Shown in pieces: positions 7,351-17,111 of a DNA stretch of 34,461 nucleotides. Source of the DNA: an uncultured bacterium (GTDB lineage Bacteria; Cyanobacteriota; Vampirovibrionia; Gastranaerophilales; Gastranaerophilaceae); assembly GCA_949288725.1 (NCBI GenBank), contig CASELF010000093.1, positions 1-34,461 of the forward strand. The letters run 5' to 3'. How positions within the stretch are numbered: position 1 is the stretch's first letter; each line of letters starts with the position of its first letter. The notes under the pieces were generated by a model. It saw nothing but the letters and a program-made list of their open reading frames with translations, searched no databases and was not told where the DNA came from. Position numbers and translations under genes: made by a program.

Positions 7351-7713
7351 CTACACGTCTTTATCTTTTTGATTTTTGGTATTTTTAGAAATGCTTTTTG
7401 TATTTTTCTTTATTGAAGATTTATTTGTAACTTTTATCCTTGTTGCTGCTGCAGATTTACAAGGCATAACATTGTTACCAATAACAGCATAAGAACCTGT
7501 TCCTAAACAACTAATAGGTGTTGCAGGAACTGTATTGTGTCTGGTCATTGCAGGAGTTACCGGCATTACTGGTCGATAATAGAATTGTGTATTAGGACGC
7601 ATCCCTCCACCGTAATAACCTCCACCATAACCCATTCCCATTGGTCTTGCCATACAACAAGGTGCTGATAAAATAATACTTAATCCTAACAAAATCACTA
7701 CTAATTTTCTCAT
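7351..7713 (-). CDS. Secreted Gly/Tyr-rich protein with basic tail, 120 aa
   Basis: The signal peptide is MRKLVVILLGLSIILSAPCCMA, probably cut after CMA; the adjacent cysteines do not form a proper lipobox. Next comes a Gly/Tyr/Met-rich segment (MGMGYGGGYYGGGMRP), then a middle part with two cysteines (SCLGTGSYAVIGNNVMPCKS) that could form a disulphide, and a Lys/Ser/Asn-rich basic tail (KKNTKSISKNTKNQKDKD). I do not recognise a family. ATG 7713 is preferred over the in-frame TTG 12 nt upstream because GGAG lies 7 nt before it. It is the first gene of a likely two-gene unit with the Pro/Tyr-rich secreted protein. Confidence 0.8.
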   Translation of the reverse strand: MRKLVVILLGLSIILSAPCCMARPMGMGYGGGYYGGGMRPNTQFYYRPVMPVTPAMTRHNTVPATPISCLGTGSYAVIGNNVMPCKSAAATRIKVTNKSSIKKNTKSISKNTKNQKDKDV

Positions 7714-7845
7714 ATTTTTCTCCAATTTACTACCATCACTTTTATAACGATTGATATAATTTAAATGTTCATAATTCGCTACGAAATATTAATTTATGTT
7801 ACAACTATAGTAATTTACGTGTCATTGTAAAGATTTATTGAATTC

Positions 7846-7874
7846 TTTAAAATATAAATAAAACTTGTTATATT
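7846..7874 (+). promoter_or_regulatory. Promoter of the OmpH-like gene
   Basis: TTTAAA (7846-7851), a 17-nt spacer and an extended -10 TGTTATATT (hexamer 7869-7874). The predicted start is near 7881, leaving a 15-nt leader that holds the AAAGGAGA ribosome site. Confidence 0.5.
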
Positions 7875-7895
7875 AAGAAAAAAGGAGAATATACC

Positions 7896-8285
7896 ATGCC
7901 TAAAAAAATATACAAAAGCATAGCTGTAGTAGATGTTAATAAAGTGGTTCTTCAATCAAAGAAAGTGCAAGAACTTAAAAATGAGCAAGAAGCAAGAATT
8001 AGAGAACTTAATCAATGGCTTGCAAATGTAAAAACTGACGTAGAGAGCAAATCTAATAACGAAGAAAAACAAGCGTTAGTTAATGAGTATAATAAACAAT
8101 TTGCACAAAAACAAAATGATATAAAAGCGCAATACACAGCAAAATTACAAACAATTGAAAAAAGTATTTCTGAATTGATTGCAAAAATTGCAGAAGAAAA
8201 AGGTTATGATATTGTACTTTCAAAATACATAACGCTTTATGGCGGTGACGATATCACTGATGATGTTATTGAAATCGTTGAATAA
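7896..8285 (+). CDS. OmpH/Skp-like coiled-coil protein without signal peptide
   Basis: A 129-aa protein with the OmpH pattern: a starting strand IAVVDVNKVVLQSKKVQELK, a long charged helical hairpin (residues about 25-105, many Lys/Glu/Gln), and an ending strand KGYDIVLSKYITLYGGDDITDDVIEI. Skp/OmpH proteins are normally periplasmic holdases for outer-membrane proteins. This one starts MPKKIYKSIAVVD with no hydrophobic signal segment, and no alternative upstream start is visible, so it is predicted to stay in the cytoplasm. An AAAGGAGAATATACC ribosome site precedes the ATG. tRNA-Leu follows 54 nt after the stop with no terminator between, so readthrough is possible. Confidence 0.85.
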   Translation: MPKKIYKSIAVVDVNKVVLQSKKVQELKNEQEARIRELNQWLANVKTDVESKSNNEEKQALVNEYNKQFAQKQNDIKAQYTAKLQTIEKSISELIAKIAEEKGYDIVLSKYITLYGGDDITDDVIEIVE

Positions 8286-8339
8286 CAAATTTATAGACTT
8301 GAATTTTTGACAAGATAATAGTTTTATTTTGGAATAAGT

Positions 8340-8421
8340 GTCGAAGTGGCGGAATTGGTAGACGCGCACGATTCAGGTTCGTGTGGTTAACGCCTTGAGG
8401 GTTCGAGTCCCTTCTTCGACA
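8340..8421 (+). tRNA. tRNA-Leu (anticodon CAG)
   Basis: Acceptor arms GTCGAAG (8340-8346) and CTTCGAC (8414-8420) pair perfectly. The anticodon stem CACGA/TCGTG encloses loop TTCAGGT with anticodon CAG, reading CUG leucine codons. There is a long class-II variable arm and a T arm GAGGG-TTCGAGT-CCCTT. The discriminator is A, as expected for leucine tRNAs. CCA is not encoded. It lies between the OmpH-like gene and a small secreted protein gene. Confidence 0.97.
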
Positions 8422-8441
8422 TTTTTAGGAAGGAGAATAGT

Positions 8442-8858
8442 TTGAAAAAGATTGCTTGCATTAGTTTTAGCATTATTACCACTATGCTACTTATCTCATC
8501 TTTTGTATTTGCTAATGATAATAATGATATCGTTGATAAGCAAATGCAATTTTATAAAAACTTGAAAGATTGTACTAAAGGTGAATATCACCTTGGAGGA
8601 ACGACATTTAGTTATGCTGGAAATAATTATAATGTAAAAATGTTTTACACTATATATGGTATCGAAAACAACAAATGCCATTTTAGAGAAGTTTTAGGTA
8701 ATATTGATACTAATTGTTATCTGCCTATGGATATGACTAAAAAATATTCAAATGAAGGAGCAAGGGTTCTCAAAGACTCTTTATCTAAAGGGGTAGGTTA
8801 CAGCAAATATATTAACCAAATATTGAATGACAGCAATTATTGCAAATCAACTAAATAA
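8442..8858 (+). CDS. Small secreted protein, four cysteines, 138 aa
   Basis: Starts at TTG with a strong AGGAAGGAG site upstream, 21 nt after tRNA-Leu. The signal peptide MKKIACISFSIITTMLLISSFVFA is likely cut before NDNND. The mature part is about 114 residues with four cysteines (DCTKGEYH, NKCHFRE, TNCYLPMD, NYCKSTK), consistent with two disulphides in an oxidising compartment, and strand-rich segments (TTFSYAGNNYNVKMFYTIYG). I do not recognise a family. It converges on coaX with 17 nt between stops and no clear terminator. Confidence 0.75.
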   Translation: MKKIACISFSIITTMLLISSFVFANDNNDIVDKQMQFYKNLKDCTKGEYHLGGTTFSYAGNNYNVKMFYTIYGIENNKCHFREVLGNIDTNCYLPMDMTKKYSNEGARVLKDSLSKGVGYSKYINQILNDSNYCKSTK

Positions 8859-8875
8859 AAATTTTAGTTATTATT

Positions 8876-9682
8876 TTATTTTACATAAACATCAAAAGGA
8901 GTCTTATTTATAATAGATTCCTTTTTTAGTGTATTTAGTTCATAAATTCGCTTCAACCCTTCTAATGTAAGAATAGGATTAACAACATCAAAAGGTCTTT
9001 TCATATAATTTGCAATAAGTCCGCAATATCCGCCTGTTGCAATAATAACAGCCTTCCCGCCCAATTCCTTTTCGCATTGAGAAACAAGCCCGTCTACCAT
9101 ACATGCAGAACCTCTTATTACCCCTGATAAAATAGCCTCAGTCGTATTATGCCCAATCGCATTTGGAGATAGCGAAACATCAATCTTTGGAAGTTTTGAA
9201 GTAGCATTTTTCAAACATTTTACCTGAGTGTTAATTCCAGGGGCTATAACACCACCAATAAATTCTTTTTTACTATTGATAATATCAAATGTTGTTGCTG
9301 TTCCAAAATCAATAACTATTACATTTTGTGACTCATATTTTTCAGCAACCGCAACAGCATTAGCAATTCTGTCAGCACCAACCTCTTTTGGGTTATCAGT
9401 TTTTAAGGTTATACTCAAATTGATATCATAAGTCACAAATATAGAATTAAGATTAAGCGCATTATCTACAGCACGCTTAAACTTATTATTGAGTTCTTCT
9501 ACTACAGACCCAATGACACAACCCTCAATATCATAATCTTTTAACAATGAACGCAAAAGTGTTTCATACTCAAAAGTTGTTAAATCTTTATCAGTTGCAA
9601 GTCTTATTTCATTTATATACTGATCATTTTCAAAAATACCAAGTGTAATATTTGTATTTCCAATATCAACAATTAATAACAT
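8876..9682 (-). CDS. coaX: Type III pantothenate kinase
   Basis: A 268-aa protein with the ASKHA-fold motifs of CoaX: phosphate loop IVDIGNTNITLGIF at the N-terminus, VGADRIANAVAV, VIDFGTATTFDII (catalytic/phosphate 2), GGVIAPGINTQ and TGGYCGLIANY. It phosphorylates pantothenate with ATP as the first step of CoA synthesis, is not inhibited by CoA in characterised members, and needs a monovalent cation. The length is typical. The ATG (9680-9682) abuts a perfect 15-bp hairpin whose second arm contains the AGGA ribosome site, so translation may be controlled by RNA structure. It lies downstream of a small Gly-rich protein gene on the same strand. Confidence 0.96.
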   Translation of the reverse strand: MLLIVDIGNTNITLGIFENDQYINEIRLATDKDLTTFEYETLLRSLLKDYDIEGCVIGSVVEELNNKFKRAVDNALNLNSIFVTYDINLSITLKTDNPKEVGADRIANAVAVAEKYESQNVIVIDFGTATTFDIINSKKEFIGGVIAPGINTQVKCLKNATSKLPKIDVSLSPNAIGHNTTEAILSGVIRGSACMVDGLVSQCEKELGGKAVIIATGGYCGLIANYMKRPFDVVNPILTLEGLKRIYELNTLKKESIINKTPFDVYVK

Positions 9683-9720
9683 AATAGAATAGTCCTTATA
9701 ATTTCAGGACTATTCTATTA
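9682..9720 (-). promoter_or_regulatory. Perfect hairpin masking the coaX ribosome site
   Basis: Arms 9682-9696 and 9706-9720 are exact 15-bp complements with a 9-nt loop. On the minus strand the second arm begins AGGACTATTC, so the only AGGA ribosome-binding site of coaX is in the stem, and the stem reaches the A of the start codon. It could be a translational switch. Alternatively it is the terminator of the small gene upstream, although it lacks a clean U run. Confidence 0.65.
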
Positions 9721-9745
9721 CAAACATAGTTTTTAGGCAAAATTA

Positions 9746-9982
9746 TTATTTACCATCCATACCAACAGAAGTTGCACCGGTTGCATTGCTATTTGATGCA
9801 GCAAAGCCAAAGCCACCTCCAAATATAGCAGGGCCACCTGAGCCTGCGCCACCTTTGCCGGTTGAAGATACATTTGTTGAAACGTCAGGGAAATACTGTT
9901 TTAATCTGTTTAATGGTGAATTTCGTCTGGTTCCATCAAAACTTATAGCAGATATTGAACCTGATCCATCAGTGTAGTACAT
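9746..9982 (-). CDS. Small Gly/Ser-rich hypothetical protein, 78 aa
   Basis: An unrecognised protein without signal peptide or membrane segment. The first half (YYTDGSGSISAISFDGTRRN, LNRLKQYFPDVS) looks weakly ordered; the second half is Gly/Ala/Ser-rich (GKGGAGSGGPAIFGGGFGFAA). The start at 9982 is chosen because GGAGG lies 7 nt upstream; the in-frame ATG at 9988 is only 1 nt from GGAGG. It resembles the 88-aa gene at 5627 only in size and a Gly-rich stretch. It is followed by the hairpin that overlaps the coaX start. Confidence 0.7.
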   Translation of the reverse strand: MYYTDGSGSISAISFDGTRRNSPLNRLKQYFPDVSTNVSSTGKGGAGSGGPAIFGGGFGFAASNSNATGATSVGMDGK

Positions 9983-10111
9983 GGTCATTCCTCCATATAT
10001 ATACTCTATATATCTATATAAAGTATTTTTTAATGGGGAAATTGCAAAAAGTCATAAAAATCGTTACAAAACTTTACAGTAAACTTAAAATATACTACTT
10101 CTTGAAATTAC

Positions 10112-10140
10112 AGTTAGAAAGTTGTATAATAAGTAAGTCA
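10112..10140 (+). promoter_or_regulatory. Promoter of the dicarboxylate symporter gene
   Basis: TTGAAA (10112-10117), a 17-nt spacer and a perfect TATAAT (10135-10140). The predicted start is near 10147, about 30 nt before the symporter ATG. Confidence 0.75.
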
Positions 10141-10176
10141 TTTTTATGAAGAGAACATTTAAAGAGGATAGTAAAT

Positions 10177-11499
10177 ATGAAGTTACACATGCAGATACTC
10201 ATTGCATTAGGGTTAGGTCTTAAACGAAATTGGCATATATTTTTCGGTATAATCGCCGGTATTTTTGTAGGAGTATTTCTGCATAACCATCCTAACATGC
10301 TTGTTGATAACGTTTTAACATTCATCGGACAAGTGTTTATCAGATTAATTCAAATGGTTGTTATTCCTCTTGTTGTATCAGCAATAATTATTGGTATTAC
10401 AAGTATTGGGGACAATAAACAACTTAGCAAGTTCGGTTCTAAAATGATTTTGTATTACGGAATTTTGACAACAATTGCAGTAACAATAGGAACAGTATTA
10501 GCACTTGTTGTTAAACCAGGAGCAGATGCTGCTCAATATATAGCATCAAATGTTGCAACGGATGTTCAATCTACAGTTGCGGCAGCAATGAATGATCAAG
10601 AAGGTAATATTTTAAACTTATTTTTAAGTTTCATTCCTAGCAATCCGTTTGAAGCGGTAGCAACAGGAAATATGGTTCCAATAATATTATTTGTTGTACT
10701 TTTTGCTTTAGCACTTGCAAAAGTAGGAGATGTAAACAGACCGATTGTTTCATTTTTTGAATCTGTATTTGCTGCAACAATGAAAATTACGGATTGGATT
10801 ATGCTTTTTGCAGCACCTGGTGTTTTTGCACTTACTGCCAGTGCTTGTGCTAGTTTTGGTGGTGGAATACTTGCTATGATTTCAAAATATTTATTAGTTT
10901 TATTAGCAGGTTTTGCAATTCAAATGTTTATGATATACCCGTTATTTTTAAGATGTTTTTCTAAGGTTTCTGCTGTTATATTATTCTCTGCTATTGCTGA
11001 AGCCATGATGGTTGCATTCGGAACGGCTAGTTCTTCTGCTACATTACCTTTAACGATTGCTTGTTGTGAAAAAAGAGGGATTTCTCATAAAATTTCAAGT
11101 TTTGTATTACCGCTTGGCGCAACTTTGAACTTTGACGGTACGGCATTATTACAAGTTGTTGCAGTATTATTTCTTGTTCAAGCATACCAAGTACCTTTGA
11201 CACCATTCCTTGTTATTGAAATTGCAGTGCTTGCTATTGTAGCATCAAGCACTTGTGCTGGAATTCCGGGTGGTGGTTTAATTACGATTGCATTAATTCT
11301 TAACGGAATGGGATTAAGCCCTGAACAATTGGTTGCAGGTTTTGCGTTCCTATTCACAATAGAAAGAATTACAGATATGTTTAGAACAATGCTTAACGTT
11401 ACATCAGATGCCGTTGTTGCTGCTACTATTGCTGATAACGAAAATGAAATCAACTATGATTTACTAAATAACCCTCAATCTTATGAAGATATTGCGTAA
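10177..11499 (+). CDS. Dicarboxylate/amino acid:cation symporter (DAACS, GltP-like)
   Basis: A 440-aa inner-membrane transporter of the DAACS/GltPh family, with about eight membrane spans and two re-entrant hairpins. Hallmarks are the serine-rich hairpin FGTASSSATLPLT (residues about 284-296), LPLGATLNFDGTA (about 311-323) and the second hairpin SSTCAGIPGGGLI (about 357-369). The family's NMDGT cation-site motif reads NFDGT. Glutamate, aspartate or C4-dicarboxylates driven by H+ or Na+ are possible substrates; sequence alone does not say which. Start: AGAGGA lies 8 nt before the ATG. It has its own promoter, and no GC-rich terminator is visible before queF. Confidence 0.93.
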   Translation: MKLHMQILIALGLGLKRNWHIFFGIIAGIFVGVFLHNHPNMLVDNVLTFIGQVFIRLIQMVVIPLVVSAIIIGITSIGDNKQLSKFGSKMILYYGILTTIAVTIGTVLALVVKPGADAAQYIASNVATDVQSTVAAAMNDQEGNILNLFLSFIPSNPFEAVATGNMVPIILFVVLFALALAKVGDVNRPIVSFFESVFAATMKITDWIMLFAAPGVFALTASACASFGGGILAMISKYLLVLLAGFAIQMFMIYPLFLRCFSKVSAVILFSAIAEAMMVAFGTASSSATLPLTIACCEKRGISHKISSFVLPLGATLNFDGTALLQVVAVLFLVQAYQVPLTPFLVIEIAVLAIVASSTCAGIPGGGLITIALILNGMGLSPEQLVAGFAFLFTIERITDMFRTMLNVTSDAVVAATIADNENEINYDLLNNPQSYEDIA

Positions 11500-11561
11500 G
11501 GCATTTTAAATATTTTTAAAAAATTATTAAAATTCGGATTAAAACATTAGTAGAATTTTCG

Positions 11562-11577
11562 TGCTAAAATTATGCTA
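11562..11577 (+). promoter_or_regulatory. Extended -10 of queF at leaderless spacing
   Basis: TGCTAAAAT (hexamer 11565-11570) ends 6 nt before the queF ATG. A transcript started 7 nt after the hexamer would begin at the A of the start codon. No Shine-Dalgarno sequence is present in this gap, and no strong -35 is seen. Confidence 0.5.
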
Positions 11578-12476
11578 TGAATTCAATCACAGATGAAATA
11601 GCTTCAAAATTTTTAGGCAAAAAAACAGAAGGGGCAAATGAATATAACCCTGAACTACTTGTTGCCGTTCCAAGAGAAGAAAACCGCAAGCAATACAATA
11701 TTGATTGCGACAATTTGCCATTCTACGGGAATGATATTTGGCACGCCTTTGAATTTTCAGCAATGACACAAAATTCAATTCCGGTAACAAAAGTTCTTAA
11801 AATAAAATACAACTGCAACAGCAAATTTATCGTAGAATCTAAATCTCTAAAATTATACTTAAACTCTTATAATATGAGAAGAGTTGGCTCATCAATTAAG
11901 CAATGTTTAGAGTTATGCAAAGCAGATATTATAAAAGACTTGAGCCAAAAACTTCAAACTGAAGTTGAGGTTGAATTTCTTGACAATAGAAATAAAACTG
12001 AAATTTTTAACAATTTTCAAAACATTATGGAATTAATCGATGAAAAAAATTTAAAAGTTTCAAAATTTAAAGAAGCACCTGAAGTTTTAAAAGTAGAAAA
12101 TACAGACAAATTAACCCCGTATTATCTTATGTTTGATTCTTTGCGCTCAAATTGTAGAGTAACACACCAGCCTGACTTTGGGAATGCCTTTATTTATTAC
12201 AAATCAAAAAAGCACATTGAAGAAAGCAGTTTGGTAGAATATTTGGTATCTTTTCGTGCAGAATATCATTTTCATGAAGAATGCTGCGAAATGATTTTCA
12301 AAAGACTTTCTGATTTACTTGATAAAGATGATGAACTTATGGTCTGTGCGCTATACACAAGACGTGGAGGTATAAACATTTGTCCAGCAAGATTAAGCAA
12401 TAACTTAAAAGCAGATGACAATATAAATAAGTTAATGAATTTATCAGAATACGCTTCTTACGGCATAAACCTTTAA
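11577..12476 (+). CDS. queF: NADPH-dependent 7-cyano-7-deazaguanine reductase QueF
   Basis: A 299-aa long-form (bimodular) QueF, which reduces preQ0 to preQ1 in queuosine tRNA modification. The N-terminal half has DIWHAFEFSAM and the family signature IVESKSLKLYLNSYN. The C-terminal half has SNCRVTHQPDFGNAFIYYK, with nucleophile Cys193 and Asp200 equivalent to E. coli Cys190/Asp197, followed by EYLVSFRAEYHFHEECCEMIF. All expected catalytic residues are present and the length is normal. No other queuosine genes are in the window. The ATG has no Shine-Dalgarno sequence and sits 6 nt after an extended -10, so a leaderless transcript is predicted. yraN follows 15 nt later with its own ribosome site. 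Confidence 0.96.
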   Translation: MNSITDEIASKFLGKKTEGANEYNPELLVAVPREENRKQYNIDCDNLPFYGNDIWHAFEFSAMTQNSIPVTKVLKIKYNCNSKFIVESKSLKLYLNSYNMRRVGSSIKQCLELCKADIIKDLSQKLQTEVEVEFLDNRNKTEIFNNFQNIMELIDEKNLKVSKFKEAPEVLKVENTDKLTPYYLMFDSLRSNCRVTHQPDFGNAFIYYKSKKHIEESSLVEYLVSFRAEYHFHEECCEMIFKRLSDLLDKDDELMVCALYTRRGGINICPARLSNNLKADDNINKLMNLSEYASYGINL

Positions 12477-12491
12477 AACTGAGGATAAATA

Positions 12492-12839
12492 ATGAACAAA
12501 AGGAATTTTGGCTCACAGGGTGAAGATATTGCCTGTGAATATCTTATTAAAAACGGATATAAAATACTAGAAAGAAACAAACATTTCTCAAAATTTTGCG
12601 AAATAGACATAATTGCACAGTACAAAACAAAAACAGTTTTTGTAGAAGTTAAAACCCGTAAAACCAACGATTTTGGAAACCCATTAGAATCAATAACAAA
12701 AACAAAATTCAACAACATAAAAACAGGCGTAATGTCATATTTGCAAGACAATAAAATCAAAGATTATCAAATTGATGCAATAGGAATAACATTAGAACCG
12801 GAATTAAAAATAGAACACTTGAAAAACATATCAATTTAA
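12492..12839 (+). CDS. YraN/UPF0102 family endonuclease-like protein
   Basis: A 115-aa protein with the UPF0102 pattern: GSQGEDIACEYLIKNGYKILERN, then EIDIIAQYKTKTVFVEVKTRK. The Asp and E-x-K of this stretch match a PD-(D/E)xK nuclease core. Family members are Holliday-junction-resolvase-like, but their role is poorly defined. In this copy, the C-terminal half carries the usual basic helix and the DAIGI strand. The start has GAGGATAAATA upstream. It is probably co-transcribed with queF, and the agmatinase-family gene follows. Confidence 0.9.
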   Translation: MNKRNFGSQGEDIACEYLIKNGYKILERNKHFSKFCEIDIIAQYKTKTVFVEVKTRKTNDFGNPLESITKTKFNNIKTGVMSYLQDNKIKDYQIDAIGITLEPELKIEHLKNISI

Positions 12840-12895
12840 ATATTTTTATTGTAAAATTAATGAACCGGATATGGATATATTTAAGGAGAAAAAGA

Positions 12896-13732
12896 ATGTT
12901 AAGCGGACCTTTTTTAGATAGAAACTGGATGGCACAAAATCCTAATTATGAAACATCAGATATAGTAATGCTGGGATTACCGTTTGATGGAACAGTATCA
13001 TATCGTTCCGGCTCAAGATTTGCACCTGAGCAGATACGACTTGCCAGTTGGGGTTTGGAAGAATATTCACCATTATTCGATAAAGAACTTGCTGATGTAA
13101 ATTTTCACGATGCAGGAGATCTTGAATTTCCGCTTGGCAACACTTATAAAACACTTGATCAAATTGAACAAAATGTTCGTGAAATATATAAAGATGGGAA
13201 AAGAGTATTTGGAATAGGTGGAGAACATCTTGTAACTTTACCTGAAGTAAAAGCCGCTTTTGAATTTTACAAAGATTTGGCAATTGTTCACTTTGACGCT
13301 CATACAGATTTAAGAGAAGAATATATGGGCGAAAAAATGTCACATAGTGCTGTTATCAGACATATTTCAAAGTTTGTTAATCCGAAAAACATCAAACAAA
13401 TAGGTATTCGTTCAGGAATGAAAGAAGAATGGGAATTTATGAAGGAACATAATACACTTTGTCATAAATACTCTGATATTGACGAATTGAAAGGAAAACC
13501 TATATTTGTAACTGTAGATTTAGATTGTCTTGATACATCAATTATGCCTGGCACAGGAACTCCTGAAGCCGGCGGAATGACATTTAATGAACTTGCCGGA
13601 TGGTTTAAGTATCTAAAAGATTTCAATATCATTGGGGCAGATGTTGTAGAATTAGCACCAGATTATGATGCAAGCGGAGCGTCTACTGCAGTTGCAACAA
13701 AAGTTATCCGAGAATTACTTATGGCTATGTAA
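12896..13732 (+). CDS. speB: Agmatinase / arginase-family ureohydrolase
   Basis: A 278-aa arginase-superfamily enzyme with all manganese-ligand motifs: GGEHLVT, HFDAHTDLREEY and TVDLDCLDTSIMPGTGTPEAGG. The agmatinase-like spacing and length favour agmatine to putrescine plus urea, but guanidinobutyrase or formimidoylglutamase-like activity cannot be excluded. The start is placed at ATG 12896, 7 nt after AAGGAG; an ATG 36 nt upstream lacks a ribosome site. No arginine decarboxylase gene is present in the window. A weak promoter may lie in the 56-nt gap after yraN. Confidence 0.88.
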   Translation: MLSGPFLDRNWMAQNPNYETSDIVMLGLPFDGTVSYRSGSRFAPEQIRLASWGLEEYSPLFDKELADVNFHDAGDLEFPLGNTYKTLDQIEQNVREIYKDGKRVFGIGGEHLVTLPEVKAAFEFYKDLAIVHFDAHTDLREEYMGEKMSHSAVIRHISKFVNPKNIKQIGIRSGMKEEWEFMKEHNTLCHKYSDIDELKGKPIFVTVDLDCLDTSIMPGTGTPEAGGMTFNELAGWFKYLKDFNIIGADVVELAPDYDASGASTAVATKVIRELLMAM

Positions 13733-13804
13733 TATAAAATATATTGGAAAATATAAATTTTTGAAAGTATTATGTAATAAATTTAGTGTATCAAAACTAA
13801 TTAG

Positions 13805-15811
<2,007 letters not shown>

Positions 15812-15832
15812 AATAGTGAGGAATATAAATAT

Positions 15833-16315
15833 ATGAAAATAGTTCAAATAGATGGTATAAAAGGTATAATTACAGCAATTTTTGTATGTGCCTGCGCCTT
15901 TGCAGGATTTGTAATTTCACCTGGATATGCTGCAATGTCTTTATGGAACAAATATTTGGCTCAACCATATATGTTTCCGACATTATCACTATTTCAAGGG
16001 ATTTTATTATGGGGCATTATTGTAATTACCTATTTTATAATTACCAAAAACGGGTTTGCATTATCATTTAAGAACACTCCCGAAATGAGTGATGAAGAAT
16101 TGAATTCTATTATCAAAAGCGCCAAAATCAATGCCCAAATGAGAATGATGAATCGCTTAATCTCAAAATCTGATAAAATTGATTTAAAAAATCATAAAAA
16201 AGAAGAGCAAACAAATAACCAAAAAGAAGAAGCATCTCTTGTTTCTAAACCGCTAAGTTTCAGAAACAATCAAACAGACAAATCAGAAGAGGACTCTATA
16301 ACAAAAATAAAGTAA
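15833..16315 (+). CDS. Small membrane protein with charged cytoplasmic tail, 160 aa
   Basis: Two hydrophobic segments (about residues 9-35, GIITAIFVCACAFAGFVI; and 50-72, LFQGILLWGIIVITYFII) are followed by a hydrophilic, Lys/Glu/Asn-rich tail. The tail contains a short acidic helix (SDEELNSIIKSAKINAQM) and a low-complexity end. I do not recognise a family. A GAGGAATATAAATAT ribosome site precedes the ATG, 21 nt after ligA. The tail suggests an anchored cytoplasmic tether, but no function can be assigned. Confidence 0.8.
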   Translation: MKIVQIDGIKGIITAIFVCACAFAGFVISPGYAAMSLWNKYLAQPYMFPTLSLFQGILLWGIIVITYFIITKNGFALSFKNTPEMSDEELNSIIKSAKINAQMRMMNRLISKSDKIDLKNHKKEEQTNNQKEEASLVSKPLSFRNNQTDKSEEDSITKIK

Positions 16316-16334
16316 ATAAAAACAAGGAGGTATT

Positions 16335-17087
16335 ATGAAAAAATTTTTAGTAGCCACAATTTTATGCTCAACATTATTTATTACCCCCGCAACAACCGCT
16401 GTTCAAGCTGGGACTGTAAATAATGACACGCAAAAGGGTTATATTTCAGTTTCTTATACAACTGAAAAGAAAGTTTCTCCGGATACTGTAGAAATTTCAA
16501 TTGCAGTCAGAACAGAAAGCAAAAATTCTATAAAAGATGCTGCAACAAAAAATAAAGAAATTTCAAACAAAATATATGAATATTTAAAGACAATGATTAA
16601 TCCTGCAAATGATGATTATGTAAGAACTTCAAACTATTCTGCAAATTCATCATATAATTATATCAATGGAAAAAGAGTTTTTGACAAATATGAAGTTGCA
16701 AATAACGTAATTGTCCATACAAAGAATATTGATAAAATATCTCAAATGATAGAAAAATCAATTTCTTTAGGCGCAACAAACATTGACAGTTTGAACTTTA
16801 GTTTAGCAGAGAAAGATGTATATTGTGCTGACTTGCTGGCAAATGCTACAAAAAATGCAAAACAAAGAGCAGAAGTTGTTGCCACTGCCGCAAACACTTC
16901 AATAACAGGAATAAAAAATATTAGCACATCTTGTACTGTAAATAATATTCCACCTGCAAGATATCTATATTCAAATGCCAAAATGCTAGCAACAGACGCA
17001 GTTGCTGAAGGTTCTGGCGTTGGAAATATTGAATCAGGACTTGTTACTATTTATTCAAATGTTAGTGCTGATTTTTATGTAAAATAA
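16335..17087 (+). CDS. Exported SIMPL-domain (DUF541) protein
   Basis: A 250-aa protein with a signal peptide (MKKFLVATILCSTLFITP...VQA) and a SIMPL/DUF541 domain: GYISVSYTTEKKVSPDTVEISIAVRTES, the YVRTSNYSANSSYNYINGKRVFDKYEVANN segment split by the domain's turn, SLGATNIDSLNFSLAE, and NAKQRAEVVATAAN. The family includes the E. coli oxidative-stress protein YggE and forms oligomeric envelope assemblies; its molecular role is not settled. AAGGAGG precedes the ATG at a good distance. It is last in the ligA unit and is followed by a strong terminator. Confidence 0.9.
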   Translation: MKKFLVATILCSTLFITPATTAVQAGTVNNDTQKGYISVSYTTEKKVSPDTVEISIAVRTESKNSIKDAATKNKEISNKIYEYLKTMINPANDDYVRTSNYSANSSYNYINGKRVFDKYEVANNVIVHTKNIDKISQMIEKSISLGATNIDSLNFSLAEKDVYCADLLANATKNAKQRAEVVATAANTSITGIKNISTSCTVNNIPPARYLYSNAKMLATDAVAEGSGVGNIESGLVTIYSNVSADFYVK

Positions 17088-17111
17088 ATATTTAACTATA
17101 ATGTTTAAAGA

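Noticed and set aside
7351-7713. Lipoprotein assignment from the CC pair at the end of the signal peptide
   Set aside because: The residue before the first Cys is Pro, which does not fit a lipobox.
8307-8335. TTGACA-17-TGGAAT as a promoter for tRNA-Leu
   Set aside because: The start would fall at or after the first base of the tRNA, and the -10 is poor; a weaker TTATAG-17-GATAAT (8291-8319) or readthrough from the OmpH-like gene is as likely.
12942-13343. 133-codon minus-strand frame opposite the agmatinase-family gene
   Set aside because: It is an antisense shadow; the plus-strand gene has full catalytic motifs.
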